NCBI RefSeq assembly: GCF_020180945.1
Contig: NZ_JAIPUL010000003.1
Span: forward strand, 124,001-188,000
DNA length: 64,000 nucleotides
Reading direction: 5' to 3'
Origin: Lacticaseibacillus kribbianus
GTDB taxonomy: Bacteria > Bacillota > Bacilli > Lactobacillales > Lactobacillaceae
Part shown: piece after piece, positions 25,720 through 34,213 of the stretch
Layout: each line of letters opens with the position of its first letter
Position numbering within the stretch: position 1 is the first letter of the stretch
Program-made: the position numbers and the translations under genes
The notes under the pieces: model-generated
The model's input: the letters and a program-made list of their open reading frames with translations, nothing else
Database searches by the model: none
Told to the model about the DNA's origin: nothing

Positions 25720-25804
25720 AACCTCGTGGGTTCGCATCACGGGTACGTGGGGCAGACTGTTTGCTTGAGTGATATATTGGATCCCATTGTACGCGCAGCG
25801 TATG

Positions 25805-25832
25805 TTCAAACTGCACCGAAACGTGATATAAT
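25805..25832 (+). promoter_or_regulatory. Promoter of DinJ-YafQ pair 1
   Basis: TATAAT at 25827-25832 with a weak TTCAAA 16 nt upstream. GGAGGTGAG and the antitoxin ATG follow about 20 nt later. Confidence 0.6.
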
Positions 25833-25852
25833 CCTGAGTGGAGGTGAGTTGA

Positions 25853-26122
25853 ATGCAAACCAAAAGACAAGAGGCAAGGCTTAACATTAGGCTCGATGCC
25901 GAACTCAAGCAGGAGGCAACGGATATTGCGAATGATATGGGAATTGATCTTACCACCGTCATTAAGATGACGCTGACCCAGATGGTGAAAGATCACCGGC
26001 TGCCCTTCACACCAACAAGTCTGCCGATTGAGACCATTCAAGCGTTGAAGGAACTCGATCATGCAGAGAATTATCCAACCTATGCGACGGTTGATGAGAT
26101 GAAGAAGGCTATCGATGCTTAG
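25853..26122 (+). CDS. RelB/DinJ-family antitoxin (pair 1)
   Basis: 89 residues with an N-terminal ribbon-helix-helix (ARLNIRLDAELKQEATDIANDMGIDLTTVIKMTLTQMV, cut) and the typical LPFTPTSLPIETIQAL linker of DinJ antitoxins. It neutralises the toxin encoded next and represses the operon. GGAGGTGAGTTGA precedes the ATG. The gene overlaps the toxin start by 8 nt. Base composition is much more AT-rich than the flanks, consistent with transfer. Confidence 0.9.
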   Translation: MQTKRQEARLNIRLDAELKQEATDIANDMGIDLTTVIKMTLTQMVKDHRLPFTPTSLPIETIQALKELDHAENYPTYATVDEMKKAIDA

Positions 26123-26414
26123 GCTCCAGCCGATGCCAAGGTTTGTTCGGGATTACAAAAGGTTGACGAGGAAACACTACGACATCAAACAACTGGATAC
26201 GGTAATTTCAATGATTCAGACCGGTGGCCACGAGGAAGAATTACGCCGACGATATTTTGATCATCCTCTTGAGGGTAGCTGGGAGGGACATCGGGACCTT
26301 CATGTTGTTGGCGGTCGTCGCGGTGACTGGTTACTTCTCTATCAGATTGATATCGAAACGAATACGCTTCGGTTGGTACGATCAGGCTCACATCAAGATT
26401 TGTTCGGCATATAA
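26115..26414 (+). CDS. YafQ-family type II toxin, mRNA interferase (pair 1)
   Basis: 99 residues of the RelE/YafQ fold (PRFVRDYKRLTRKHYD, WEGHRDLHVVG, DWLLLYQID, LRLVRSGSHQDLFG). The conserved His, Arg and C-terminal SHxxLF motif match YafQ endonucleases, which cut mRNA on the ribosome. The start overlaps the antitoxin end by 8 nt, as in the second pair near 44.3 kb. A strong terminator follows. Confidence 0.9.
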   Translation: MLRLQPMPRFVRDYKRLTRKHYDIKQLDTVISMIQTGGHEEELRRRYFDHPLEGSWEGHRDLHVVGGRRGDWLLLYQIDIETNTLRLVRSGSHQDLFGI

Positions 26415-26457
26415 AAAACACGTAAGCGTTCAGCGTTGAACGCTTGCGTGTTTTTTT
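26413..26457. terminator. Bidirectional terminator
   Basis: A long stem (ACACGTAAGCGTTCA with TGAACGCTTGCGTGT, one G-T) is flanked by six A and seven T residues. It lies between the toxin gene and a convergent small gene. Confidence 0.9.
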
Positions 26458-26477
26458 CTTGGTAGATTCACTCGAGT

Positions 26478-26639
26478 TTACAGCCGGAAGTGCAGGTCCG
26501 GGTGCGTGTCGAGCACAACGACGCCAATCATGAGCAGCGCGGTGACGAACGCGGCGACGACGGCGTGCACCGCCAGCAGTGCCGCGAAGGCGAAGGCCGC
26601 CACCCCGAGGACGATCCAATCGAATGTGTTTAATGACAT
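26478..26639 (-). CDS. Small hydrophobic membrane protein, 53 residues
   Basis: A short gene with a good ribosome site (GAAGGAGTGAG, 7 nt before ATG). The protein MSLNTFDWIVLGVAAFAF continues with a second Ala/Val-rich helix and ends in a charged tail (DTHPDLHFRL). Nearly the whole sequence is membrane-spanning, as two short helices. Codon use is GC-rich like the core genes. Function unknown. Confidence 0.65.
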   Translation of the reverse strand: MSLNTFDWIVLGVAAFAFAALLAVHAVVAAFVTALLMIGVVVLDTHPDLHFRL

Positions 26640-26949
26640 AAGACTCACTCCTTCAGAAGCGCGATGTCGGGCGGCCGAGCAGCGTGGCCGCTTGATTCCG
26701 CTTTCATTATACCACGTTTCGATTCGTTATTGTGAATGGTTGCGCAATTCAATGGGCGCGAGCCGCAAAGAGGCGCGAGGAGCGGCGAGCGGGTAAAATG
26801 GAGGCAGGGCGGCGATGCGACCCGCTTCCAACCGCGACCCGCAGCATAGAGGAGCACTTCTAGACGTCGGACCGGTGAAGTGGGGTGCCATCGCGCTTGA
26901 CGCCATGGTTGAATCGACCAGTCCCACATGCAGAAGCGGCGGATCACAA

Positions 26950-27155
26950 TGTAGGACGGAGGCTCTGGAGGGTGACGTTGGAGGCGTAGGGCCGAGGCGA
27001 GCCAGCGTGAAATTGCTGTTAGTTGGCGGTTTTTGCCAACTTACAGCAAGGGCGGGTCGCAAGACCGGGCTTTGGGCTTGCGGGAGCCCCACGCGTTCCG
27101 CAGCCTCGACCCGGAGCCGGAAACGGCACCCGCCAGGGCCGGAGTCCGCGTTTTA
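26950..27155 (+). ncRNA. Type II multi-stem structured element, copy C (reduced form)
   Basis: It keeps the order of copies A and B: GCGTGAAA; P2 (TTGCTGT/ACAGCAA) capped by AGTTGGC/GCCAACT with loop GGTTTTT; P3 (GGGTCG/CGACCC); P4 (GCCG-GAAA-CGGC); and a 3' motif GGCCGGAGTCCGCG like GGCCCGGAGCCCGCG in copy B. The closing stem is short (GGCC-GA-GGCG with CGCC-AG-GGCC). It lies 60-100 nt before the phosphoketolase promoter. The rest of 26640-26950 holds GC-rich DNA in which I recognise nothing further. Confidence 0.5.
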
Positions 27156-27214
27156 CCGCCCTCTCTGCTTTTTAAGCAATTTTAAGCGAAACTAAGTGAT
27201 TTTTCCGTTTTTCG

Positions 27215-27223
27215 TGGTATACT
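27215..27223 (+). promoter_or_regulatory. Extended -10 promoter of the phosphoketolase gene
   Basis: TGGTATACT combines a TGn extension with TATACT at 27218-27223. No clear -35 is seen, as expected for extended -10 promoters. Confidence 0.6.
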
Positions 27224-27257
27224 GGGGTCAACAACTTAGAAAAGGATGGTGTCGTTC

Positions 27258-29633
27258 ATGACGACAGCTGTTGATTATTCTTCCAAGGACTACTTCGACA
27301 AGATGACGGCCTACTGGCGCGCGGTCAATTACGTGTCCGTCGGCCAGCTCTACCTTGCCGACAACCCGCTTTTGAAGCGGCCACTGGAGTCCGACGATGT
27401 GAAGTTCTACCCGATCGGCCACTGGGGCACGATTGCGGGCCAAAACTACATCTACACGCACCTCAACCGGGTCATCAACAAGTACAACCTGAACATGTTT
27501 TACATTGAAGGCCCCGGTCACGGCGGCCAGGTCATGATCTCCAACGCGTACCTGGACGGCACCTACACGGAGACCTACCCGAACATCACCCAGGACGAAA
27601 AGGGCATGAAGATCCTCTTCAAGCGCTTCTCCTTCCCGGGCGGCGCGGCGAGCCACGCCAACGCCCAGATTCCGGGCTCCATCCACGAAGGCGGCGAGCT
27701 GGGGTACGCCCTGAGCCACGCCACCGGCGCGATCCTCGACAACCCTGACGTGATCGTGGCGGCGGTCACCGGCGACGGCGAAACCGAAACCGGCCCGCTG
27801 GCGACCAGCTGGTTCTCCAACACCTTCATCAACCCGATCACCGACGGCGCGGTGCTGCCGATCGTCCACATGAACGGCTTCAAGATTTCCAACCCGACGA
27901 TCCTGTCCCGCAAGTCCGACGCCGACCTGCGCAAGTACTTCGAGGGCATGGGCTGGGATCCGTACTTCGTCGAAGGCGACGACGCCGACAAGCTCAACCC
28001 GATCATGGCCGAGACCATGGACACCGTGATCGAGAAGATCAAGGCGATCCAAAAGCACGCACGCGAAACCGGCGACACCACGATGCCGCACTGGCCGGTG
28101 CTGATCGTCCGCACGCCAAAGGGCTGGACCGGCCCGAAGACCTGGGACGGCGAGCCGATCGAAGGCTCCTTCCGTGCCCACCAGATTCCGATTCCGGTCA
28201 AGCGCGACGACATGACCCACGCCGACTCCCTGGAGGGCTGGTTGAAGTCCTACAAGCCGGAGGAGCTCTTCGACGACAACGGCGTTTTGAAGCCTGAGCT
28301 GAAGGCCCTCACGCCTAAGGGCACGCACCGCATGGCGGCCAACCCGATCACCAACATGGGCTACAACACCAAGCCGCTGGTGCTGCCGGACTTCAAGGAC
28401 TACGCGCTGGACAACACCAAGCGCGGCCAAAACGTGAAGCAGGACATGATCATCTGGTCCGACTACCTGCGCGACCTGATCAAGCTGAACCCGGACAACT
28501 TCCGCGTCTTCGGGCCTGACGAAACCATGAGCAACCGCCTGTACGGCCTGTTCGAGGCCACCGACCGCCAGTGGTTAGAACCAATCGACCAGAAGGGTTG
28601 CGACGAGAAGATGGCCCCGAGCGGCCGCATCATCGACTCGCAGCTGTCCGAGCACCAGGCGGAAGGCTTCAACGAAGGCTACACGCTGACCGGTCGCCAC
28701 GGGCTTTTCACCTCCTACGAGGCGTTCCTGCGCGTCGTGGACTCCATGCTCACCCAGCACTTCAAGTGGATGCGTGAAGCCTCTGAGCAGCCGTGGCACA
28801 AGCCGTACCCATCCCTGAACGTGGTTTCCACCTCCACGTCCTTCCAGCAGGATCACAACGGCTACACCCACCAGGATCCGGGCATTTTGACCCACCTGGC
28901 GGAGAAAAAGGGCGAATTCATCCGCGAGTACCTGCCGGCCGATGCCAACTCCCTTTTGGCCGTATCGCCTAAGGTCTTCGAAAGCCAGAACACGATCAAC
29001 CTGCTGATCACCTCCAAGCAGCCGCGGCCGCAGTTCTACTCCATCGAAGAGGCGCAGGTCCTGGCCAACAACGGCCTCAAGCGTATCGACTGGGCCTCTA
29101 ACGACGACGGCGTCGAACCCGACGTGATCATCGCCGCGGCCGGCACCGAGCCGAACATGGAAAGCCTGGCCGCCATCGACCTGCTGCACGCCAACTTCCC
29201 AGACCTGAAGTTCCGCTTCATCAACGTGGTTGACCTTCTGAAGCTGCGCTCGCCTGAGCGCGACCCACGCGGTTTGACCGATGAGGAATTCGACCGCTAC
29301 TTCACCACCGACAAGCCGGTGTTCTTCCAGTTCCACGGCTTCGAGGACCTGATCCGCGACATCTTCTTCGATCGCCACAACCGCAACGTCTTCGTTCACG
29401 GTTACCGCGAGGAAGGCGCGATCACCACGCCGTTCGACATGCGGGTGCTCAACGAGCTCGACCGCTTCCACCTGGCCAAGGACATCATCGCGCACGTCCC
29501 GGGTTACGCGGAAAAGGCCGGTGCCTTCATCCAGAAGATGGACGACACCCTGCAGTACCACCACGATTACATTCGCGAGCACGGCGAAGACATCCAGGAA
29601 GTCCTCGACTGGACCTGGACCGACATCAAGTAG
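27258..29633 (+). CDS. xfp: Xylulose-5-phosphate/fructose-6-phosphate phosphoketolase
   Basis: 791 residues, the normal length. Hallmarks are [40 protein letters not shown] (cut into the phosphoketolase signature), [11 protein letters not shown] (thiamine diphosphate Asp motif), and the C-terminal [12 protein letters not shown]. It cleaves xylulose-5-phosphate or fructose-6-phosphate with phosphate to acetyl phosphate plus glyceraldehyde-3-phosphate or erythrose-4-phosphate. This is the key step of heterofermentation or pentose use. I start at the ATG at 27258 (MTTAVDYSS); the ATG 12 nt upstream overlaps the ribosome site AAAAGG. Codon use is strongly biased to C-ending codons, as for highly expressed genes. 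Confidence 0.96.
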   Translation: MTTAVDYSSKDYFDKMTAYWRAVNYVSVGQLYLADNPLLKRPLESDDVKFYPIGHWGTIAGQNYIYTHLNRVINKYNLNMFYIEGPGHGGQVMISNAYLDGTYTETYPNITQDEKGMKILFKRFSFPGGAASHANAQIPGSIHEGGELGYALSHATGAILDNPDVIVAAVTGDGETETGPLATSWFSNTFINPITDGAVLPIVHMNGFKISNPTILSRKSDADLRKYFEGMGWDPYFVEGDDADKLNPIMAETMDTVIEKIKAIQKHARETGDTTMPHWPVLIVRTPKGWTGPKTWDGEPIEGSFRAHQIPIPVKRDDMTHADSLEGWLKSYKPEELFDDNGVLKPELKALTPKGTHRMAANPITNMGYNTKPLVLPDFKDYALDNTKRGQNVKQDMIIWSDYLRDLIKLNPDNFRVFGPDETMSNRLYGLFEATDRQWLEPIDQKGCDEKMAPSGRIIDSQLSEHQAEGFNEGYTLTGRHGLFTSYEAFLRVVDSMLTQHFKWMREASEQPWHKPYPSLNVVSTSTSFQQDHNGYTHQDPGILTHLAEKKGEFIREYLPADANSLLAVSPKVFESQNTINLLITSKQPRPQFYSIEEAQVLANNGLKRIDWASNDDGVEPDVIIAAAGTEPNMESLAAIDLLHANFPDLKFRFINVVDLLKLRSPERDPRGLTDEEFDRYFTTDKPVFFQFHGFEDLIRDIFFDRHNRNVFVHGYREEGAITTPFDMRVLNELDRFHLAKDIIAHVPGYAEKAGAFIQKMDDTLQYHHDYIREHGEDIQEVLDWTWTDIK

Positions 29634-29654
29634 TGCACATCTGCTCCGGACACG

Positions 29655-29698
29655 AAACGGCCGGGCACGCCAGAACAAGGCGTGCTCGGCTGTTTTGT
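29655..29698 (+). terminator. Terminator of xfp
   Basis: GGCCGGGCACGCC pairs with GGCGTGCTCGGCT, followed by TGTTTTGT. Confidence 0.85.
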
Positions 29699-29762
29699 AC
29701 CCAGGGCGCAGCCGGACGATGGCTAGGGCGAAGCTTGTCACACTTAGGTCGGCGTCCGGCGG

Positions 29763-29790
29763 TTGTGAATTCTGTGAGGGGGGGTACAAT
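29763..29790 (+). promoter_or_regulatory. Promoter of the 90-residue protein gene
   Basis: TTGTGA (29763-29768), 16-nt spacer, TACAAT (29785-29790). Confidence 0.65.
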
Positions 29791-29828
29791 GTTCCTGTAA
29801 ACGATTGCATCAACATGGAGGAATAATG

Positions 29829-30101
29829 ATGAAGAAGCGGTATGGGTGGCTGATGCTCCTGGCAGGGGTGCTGCTGGGGGGCCTGCTGGTGCTGGGCGGC
29901 CAGCGCGTGGTGCAGTCTCGAACCGACGCGGGCTTCGAGGTGGTGAGCGCGCCGACCAAGGCGAAGACCGTGATCTACAAGAGCAAGGACGGCGAGATGA
30001 GTTTTCCGAACAAGCGCCGGGCCTGGAGCGTGGTGGCGCGACAGCGCAAGGACGGCGCGTGGACCTACGCGCTGTACGAGCTGACCCCGGCGAACCAGTA
30101 G
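29829..30101 (+). CDS. Small membrane-anchored protein, 90 residues
   Basis: One N-terminal helix (residues about 5-24, WLMLLAGVLLGGLLVLGG) anchors a short extracellular basic domain with a probable beta hairpin (KTVIYKSKDGEMSF, WSVVARQRKDGAWTYALYEL). GGAGGA lies 6 nt before the second of two adjacent ATGs, which I use. It has its own promoter. No family recognised; it may be a type II membrane protein or a secreted peptide with an uncleaved signal. Confidence 0.65.
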   Translation: MKKRYGWLMLLAGVLLGGLLVLGGQRVVQSRTDAGFEVVSAPTKAKTVIYKSKDGEMSFPNKRRAWSVVARQRKDGAWTYALYELTPANQ

Positions 30102-30130
30102 CGCTGGGCACGGCGACGGCATTGAAGGAG

Positions 30131-30166
30131 GCGGCAACTGCGGGCAGCGTGGTCGCCGCTTTTTCG
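30131..30166 (+). terminator. Weak terminator
   Basis: GCGGC and GCCGC pair around a long loop, followed by TTTTT. Confidence 0.45.
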
Positions 30167-30196
30167 TGTCGTCCGGGGCCGCACCGGGCCGATTCA

Positions 30197-30226
30197 TTGC
30201 GCTAGATATTAGCAAGATGATATTCT
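30197..30226 (+). promoter_or_regulatory. Candidate promoter of the baeRF-like gene
   Basis: TTGCGC (30197-30202), 18-nt spacer, TATTCT (30221-30226). Confidence 0.5.
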
Positions 30227-30268
30227 GGGATTGTGACCTGTTACCGAGGCTCGAAGGGAGAGACTTAT

Positions 30269-31396
30269 ATGCCAACTCAGACCGAACAGACCCTGCAACA
30301 ATTCCTGGCCGCCGCGGACGGCCCGTTCGTGACGCTGTACCTGCCGCTGACCACCCACGACGGAGACAAGCTGCGGCTGAAAATGCGCCACCTGACCGAC
30401 CATGCCAAGCAGGTGATGGCCGAGACCTGGCCGGACGCCGACTGGGCCGCCTACGCCGATCAGCTCGGCGGGGACCTCGCCGACCCGGCGCAGCTGGCCC
30501 GCCTGGACGGGGAGGGCCTGTGCGTGATCGTCGACGCCGAGGCCCGCTACACCCGGACTTTGGCCTTCCCGGTTCAGGAGACGGCGATGGTGACCGCGCT
30601 GCCGCAGGTGCTGCCGCTGATTCTTGACGTGCGCCGCCAGTTCGAGTTCGACCTGCTGGTGCTGTCCACCGACCGCATCTCGCTGTACCGCAACGCCGGC
30701 GGCCACCTGACCGAAATCGAGCTGCCGGACAACGCGCCGGTGACACTCGAAGAGGCGCTTGGCACCGAGCTGCGCGGCGGCGGCATCAACAGCGTGTCGC
30801 GCGGCAGCGGCCACGTCGGCTACCACGGCCACAACGAGAAGGCCGCCGTGGCGGAGGTCGACCGCCGCCGCTACTACCAGGCCGTCGACAGCTACATCGC
30901 CGACCATTACTCCAAGCCATTTTCCCGTCGGCTGATCCCGGCCGGCTTGACCCAAAACCTCGCCGTGTTCCGCCAGATCAGCAAAAATCCGCACCTGAGC
31001 GGCTCGATGCAGCTGGAGCTCAACGCCGGCGACATGAGCCTGCAGGAGCTCGACGCGGCCTGCGATCCGCTGCGCGCGGAGCACCGCCTGCGCCGCCAGC
31101 AAAAAGTACTGGCGGAGATCGACTACGCCCGCGGCAGCGCCCGCTTCAAGGACGACCTGTCCGCCATCGTCGCCGCGGTCAACACCGGTGCCGTGGCGAC
31201 TCTGGTGATTCGCCAGGGCGCGCGCATCAACGCGCGGCTGAACCCGGACTTCACCCTCGACCGCGAGTCCCCGCGGGCTCAGCACAACAACCTGCTCAAC
31301 GACCTGGCCGACTACGCCCTGGCGCGCGGCGGCGAGGTGCGCGTGCTGCCGGAGGAAATGATGGAAGAACCCGTGTGCGCGGTGCTTAGGTACTAG
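30269..31396 (+). CDS. baeRF-like protein (bacterial archaeo-eukaryotic release-factor domain family)
   Basis: 375 residues. The N-terminal part (FVTLYLPLTTHDGDKLRLKMRHL) and the middle (FDLLVLSTDRISLYRNAGGHLTEIELP) resemble the baeRF family. In that family an eRF1-like domain is followed by a Pelota/L7Ae-like tail (KVLAEIDYARGSARFKDDLSAIVAAVNTGAVATLVI, cut). baeRF proteins are predicted to act in ribosome or stress biology, and none is well characterised. The ATG at 30269 follows GAAGGGAGA; the longer frame lacks a site. Assignment rests on recalled pattern only. Confidence 0.6.
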   Translation: MPTQTEQTLQQFLAAADGPFVTLYLPLTTHDGDKLRLKMRHLTDHAKQVMAETWPDADWAAYADQLGGDLADPAQLARLDGEGLCVIVDAEARYTRTLAFPVQETAMVTALPQVLPLILDVRRQFEFDLLVLSTDRISLYRNAGGHLTEIELPDNAPVTLEEALGTELRGGGINSVSRGSGHVGYHGHNEKAAVAEVDRRRYYQAVDSYIADHYSKPFSRRLIPAGLTQNLAVFRQISKNPHLSGSMQLELNAGDMSLQELDAACDPLRAEHRLRRQQKVLAEIDYARGSARFKDDLSAIVAAVNTGAVATLVIRQGARINARLNPDFTLDRESPRAQHNNLLNDLADYALARGGEVRVLPEEMMEEPVCAVLRY

Positions 31397-31398
31397 AG

Positions 31399-31680
31399 GG
31401 CGGAGAAGCGCGCACTTAGCGGGTCGGCTAGCGTAGGACTGGGGCTTGAAGCGCACTTTGCTTCGAGCCCCAGTTCTAGCTAGACGAACCGGCGTTGCCT
31501 TGCGTAGCCCGTTTAGAGAGTGGAACGCGGCGGTCTTAGTGGGTCGAATAGCCTAGCGCTAGCGTTGAGGCGGGCTATGCCTCGGCGCTAGTGCGTAGCT
31601 ATTCGCACCCGCGTTGCCGCGTGGAACTCGTTTCGATTAGAGAGTGGAGAAGCGCGCACTTAGCGGGTCGGCTGATGCCT
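31399..31680 (-). repeat. Type I long-hairpin repeats, two units and a fragment, reverse orientation
   Basis: Unit 1 has stem GGGGCTTGAAGC/GCTTCGAGCCCC with loop GCACTTT. Unit 2 has GAATAGC/GCTATTC arms and GAGGC/GCCTC inner stem. A partial third copy of the left arm (GGAGAAGCGCGCACTTAGCGG) ends at about 31675, next to the toxin-antitoxin locus. Confidence 0.85.
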
Positions 31681-31682
31681 GC

Positions 31683-31848
31683 TTTACGCCTAGAATTTGT
31701 CCGTGTTATACTGGATACAGCAAAAGACGACGCCCCGGGTAAGAGCGCCGTCCCGCGCAGACTGCCGCGTTAAGAGCGGTAGCACCCGTCATATTGCAAG
31801 CATTACGCCGCCTTCCAACTGTGCAAAGTTAATCGGGCGGCGTTTTTG
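31683..31848 (+). ncRNA. Predicted antitoxin RNA of a type I toxin-antitoxin locus
   Basis: A promoter (TTTACG, 18-nt spacer, TATACT at 31707-31712) is followed about 130 nt later by a terminator (CGCCGCC/GGCGGCG plus TTTTT, 31806-31847). The RNA would run convergently into the 3' end of the minus-strand small toxin gene. It contains a block GAGCGGTAGCACCCGTCATA (starting 31773) repeated at 32217. Convergent RNAs with direct repeats are the plan of par/Fst-type loci. The toxin sequence itself is not a clear Fst homologue. Confidence 0.55.
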
Positions 31849-31853
31849 CTTGC

Positions 31854-32000
31854 TCATCTCCGGAACTTTCGGAATTCGTGCCTCAGCTTGCGGGCTTCTT
31901 TGAGGAAGCCGGTTGCCGTCTTGCAACAACGTGTCGCCACGTAGAGCAAGCCGGCAAGCTCGCCGATGATCACGATGGCCCCTTGTAGTAACGAGGTCAT
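31854..32000 (-). CDS. Predicted small hydrophobic toxin (type I toxin-antitoxin or holin-like), 48 residues
   Basis: AAAGGAG and an ATG 14 nt later start a 48-residue protein. It has one membrane helix (LLQGAIVIIGELAGLLYVA), a Cys pair, and a strongly basic C-terminus (ARKLRHEFRKFRR). This is the composition of type I toxins. It is too short for routine ORF calling. The second locus copy at 32298 keeps only the end RKFRK and stop. Could also be a small membrane protein without toxicity. Confidence 0.55.
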   Translation of the reverse strand: MTSLLQGAIVIIGELAGLLYVATRCCKTATGFLKEARKLRHEFRKFRR

Positions 32001-32216
32001 GAGGTCGCGCTGTACTCCTTTCTACCAGATTCCGACAACCAACGGTCATTCCACCATTGGCATCACCCTCTTTCGATTGGGTACCACCGCTCATATCACT
32101 TTGTCTGCTGGTTGACAGTGTAACAGGCAGGGCGCTGTTTTGACTAGGCGGCGCGCACGAACCCTTGCGGCAGTAAGAATTGCCACGAAATTTTGGGTAA
32201 CCGGCGGTTCTGCGCC

Positions 32217-32318
32217 GAGCGGTAGCACCCGTCATATTGCAAGCATTACGCCGCTATAAAACTCTGCAAAGTTATAACTGGGCGGCGTTTTTGCGTCTCA
32301 TTTCCGGAACTTGCGGGT
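32217..32318 (+). ncRNA. Second antitoxin-RNA copy with toxin remnant
   Basis: The block GAGCGGTAGCACCCGTCATA continues with the same 38 nt as the first copy, a similar GCAAAGTTA segment and the terminator GGGCGGCGTTTTTG. After it, on the minus strand, only the toxin's last codons (RKFRK, stop at 32298-32300) remain. The rest of 32001-32435 holds no other gene I can support. Confidence 0.5.
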
Positions 32319-32435
32319 CGCGACTCCTGGTCGCGGCCCTTTTCGGCGTGAAATTAAAAATATTATCGGCCCGACTGTCAGATTTGGCGTCCCGAGACCG
32401 TATTATAGGGTGAGGAGCATGAAAGGGGTGAGGAG

Positions 32436-32975
32436 ATGGAGGACGAGACATTAGTGGCCGCGCTGCGGCTGCACGACGACCAGGCGATGATGGCCCTGAT
32501 TGAGACTTACGGCACGTTCGTCCGCCAGGTGGTGTGGCGCAACCTGCCGAGCGCTTACGAGCGCAGCTACACCAACGACATCGAGAACCGCACGTACTAC
32601 AAGGTGTGGACCAAGATCGGCCAGTTCGACCCGGCCAAGGGCAGCTTCAAGAGCTGGCTTGCGGCCATCGCCCAGAACCAGGCGCGGGACTACCAGCGGG
32701 GGCTGGCGGCCAGCTTCCAGTTCCTGGACATCGACCAGGTGTACCTGGCGGAGCCCGCGGCCCCGGAACCGGAGGCCCAGTTGGACACCGACGCGCTGTT
32801 CGCCAACCTGTCCGACGTCGAGCGGGCGGTGTTCGAGCGCTTTTTCAACCAGGACCAGACGCCGGCGCAGATCGCCAAGGCGCTGCACATGCGGCGCAGC
32901 GCCGTCTACCAGCACCTGTCGCGCGGGCGCAAGAAGTTGCGCCAAGGAGGTGGCCTGAATGCCTATTCTGAGTAA
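32436..32975 (+). CDS. ECF-type RNA polymerase sigma factor
   Basis: 179 residues. Region 2 is seen as DDQAMMALIETYGTFVRQVVWRNL to WTKIGQFDPAKGSFKSWLAAIAQN (the -10 recognition part), and region 4 as LSDVERAVFERFFNQDQTPAQIAKALHMRRSAVYQHLSRGRKKL (shown in pieces), a helix-turn-helix for the -35. GAAAGGGGTGAGGAG precedes the ATG. The last 17 nt overlap the next gene, whose membrane-anchored product may be its anti-sigma or signal partner. Confidence 0.88.
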   Translation: MEDETLVAALRLHDDQAMMALIETYGTFVRQVVWRNLPSAYERSYTNDIENRTYYKVWTKIGQFDPAKGSFKSWLAAIAQNQARDYQRGLAASFQFLDIDQVYLAEPAAPEPEAQLDTDALFANLSDVERAVFERFFNQDQTPAQIAKALHMRRSAVYQHLSRGRKKLRQGGGLNAYSE

Positions 32976-34053
32976 CCCGTTCGTCGAGGTCGTCAACGGC
33001 ATGAACGGGATCAAAACCCGCCCGGTCGGCCTGACCGACTACCTGCAGCAGCGCTACAACGCGCGCAAGGCGTCCTTGTACATCACGATGCAGCAGGTGC
33101 TCGCCAAGGTCACCAAGATGCTTGAACCGGGCGAGCAAATCATCAACATGATGCCGATGACCAACGAGGAGAACTCCGCGATGGCGACCGACGGCGTCAT
33201 GGGGATGTACGCGCCCAAGACCGACGACACCAAGCAGTACCTCAAGGCGCAAGACAGCCTGCGCGGCAACCGCCTGATGGTGTTCACCACCACGCGCATC
33301 CTGTTCTTCACCGTCATCGAGTTCCTGGACTCGGACACCGCCTACTTCTCCTACCCCTACGACCACATCAAAAAGCTCCAGCTGGCGGAGCGGTCGATGA
33401 ACTACCTGACCCAAAAGCCGGTGAACACGCAGCTCAAGATGCCGGGGGCCGCGGGCAAAAAGTCCGGGGTGGGGCCCGCGAAAGCGGCGGGCCAAGCCGC
33501 CGCAGCGGATGCCGAGGCGGCGAAGCGCGAGCCGGAACAGGGGCCTGAATCCGAGAAAATCGAGCCAGGCGCGGGCGCGGGTGCGGCCACCCAGTCCGCC
33601 GACGCCTCGGCTGCCCCGACCCCGGACGCCCAGTCATCAGCGGCAGCACCAACCCAGGCCACTGCGGCCAAGCCCCGCCGGCGCGGCCTGGTCGACAGCA
33701 TCGCCCAGGCGACCGGCGCGGCCGATGGTGGGCTGGTCAACGCCCAGAAGACCTGGCAGCGCGAGAACCGCATGTGGTACGTGCTGGATTTTCAGACCAG
33801 CGACGGCAACGTGTTCACCGAGAGCCTGACGAAGCTCAACGGTGAGCAGTTCAAGCGCAACCTCCTGACCATCCCGGGGATGCAGGACATCGAAGTGACC
33901 GAGCACGTGACCCGCAACAACCGCTTCGAGCACATCGCCAGCAACACCAGCCTCCAGGCGCGGGCGATGATCGGCTGCATGACCGTCCTGATCGTGCCGG
34001 TGACCATCTACCTGATCTGGATGTGCATCCAAACCATCCTAGGCAATGCGTGA
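32959..34053 (+). CDS. PH-like domain membrane protein coupled to the ECF sigma gene
   Basis: 364 residues. The N-terminal half (KVTKMLEPGEQIINMMPMTNEEN, LMVFTTTRILFFTVIEF, YPYDHIKKLQLAERS) looks like a bacterial PH domain. A disordered Ala/Pro/Glu-rich insert follows (about residues 155-245). The domain then seems to resume (MWYVLDFQTSDGNVFTESL, EQFKRNLLTIPGMQ). A single C-terminal helix (MIGCMTVLIVPVTIYLIWMCIQTIL) anchors it. The start lies inside the sigma gene with AAGGAGGTGG upstream. Its role as anti-sigma factor is inferred from position only. Confidence 0.7.
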   Translation: MPILSNPFVEVVNGMNGIKTRPVGLTDYLQQRYNARKASLYITMQQVLAKVTKMLEPGEQIINMMPMTNEENSAMATDGVMGMYAPKTDDTKQYLKAQDSLRGNRLMVFTTTRILFFTVIEFLDSDTAYFSYPYDHIKKLQLAERSMNYLTQKPVNTQLKMPGAAGKKSGVGPAKAAGQAAAADAEAAKREPEQGPESEKIEPGAGAGAATQSADASAAPTPDAQSSAAAPTQATAAKPRRRGLVDSIAQATGAADGGLVNAQKTWQRENRMWYVLDFQTSDGNVFTESLTKLNGEQFKRNLLTIPGMQDIEVTEHVTRNNRFEHIASNTSLQARAMIGCMTVLIVPVTIYLIWMCIQTILGNA

Positions 34054-34061
34054 GCCCTGAG

Positions 34062-34087
34062 CCGCCGCCCCCGCGACGGCTTTTTGC
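34062..34087 (+). terminator. Terminator of the sigma/PH operon
   Basis: AGCCG and CGGCT flank a short GC-rich hairpin and are followed by TTTTTGC. Confidence 0.7.
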
Positions 34088-34213
34088 GTGGCACGGGTTC
34101 TCGACCCTGACCAAAAATATATCGAAAAACAATATATTTTCGTTGACGCTCGGTAACGGTCGGCGTACACTCATGGTGTTGAGAGATGGGTATGGGAGAA
34201 AGGGAGGCGTGAG

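Noticed and set aside
26950-27155. RNase P RNA or tmRNA
   Set aside because: None of the invariant blocks I know (GAGGAAAGTCC and related) is present.
26815-27195. 126-codon frame upstream of phosphoketolase
   Set aside because: It crosses the structured element and the promoter; composition and absence of a ribosome site argue against coding.
31789-32235. 148-codon minus-strand frame over the toxin locus
   Set aside because: No ribosome site and an unlikely composition. The 48-codon frame inside the same stretch has a clear site and a membrane helix.
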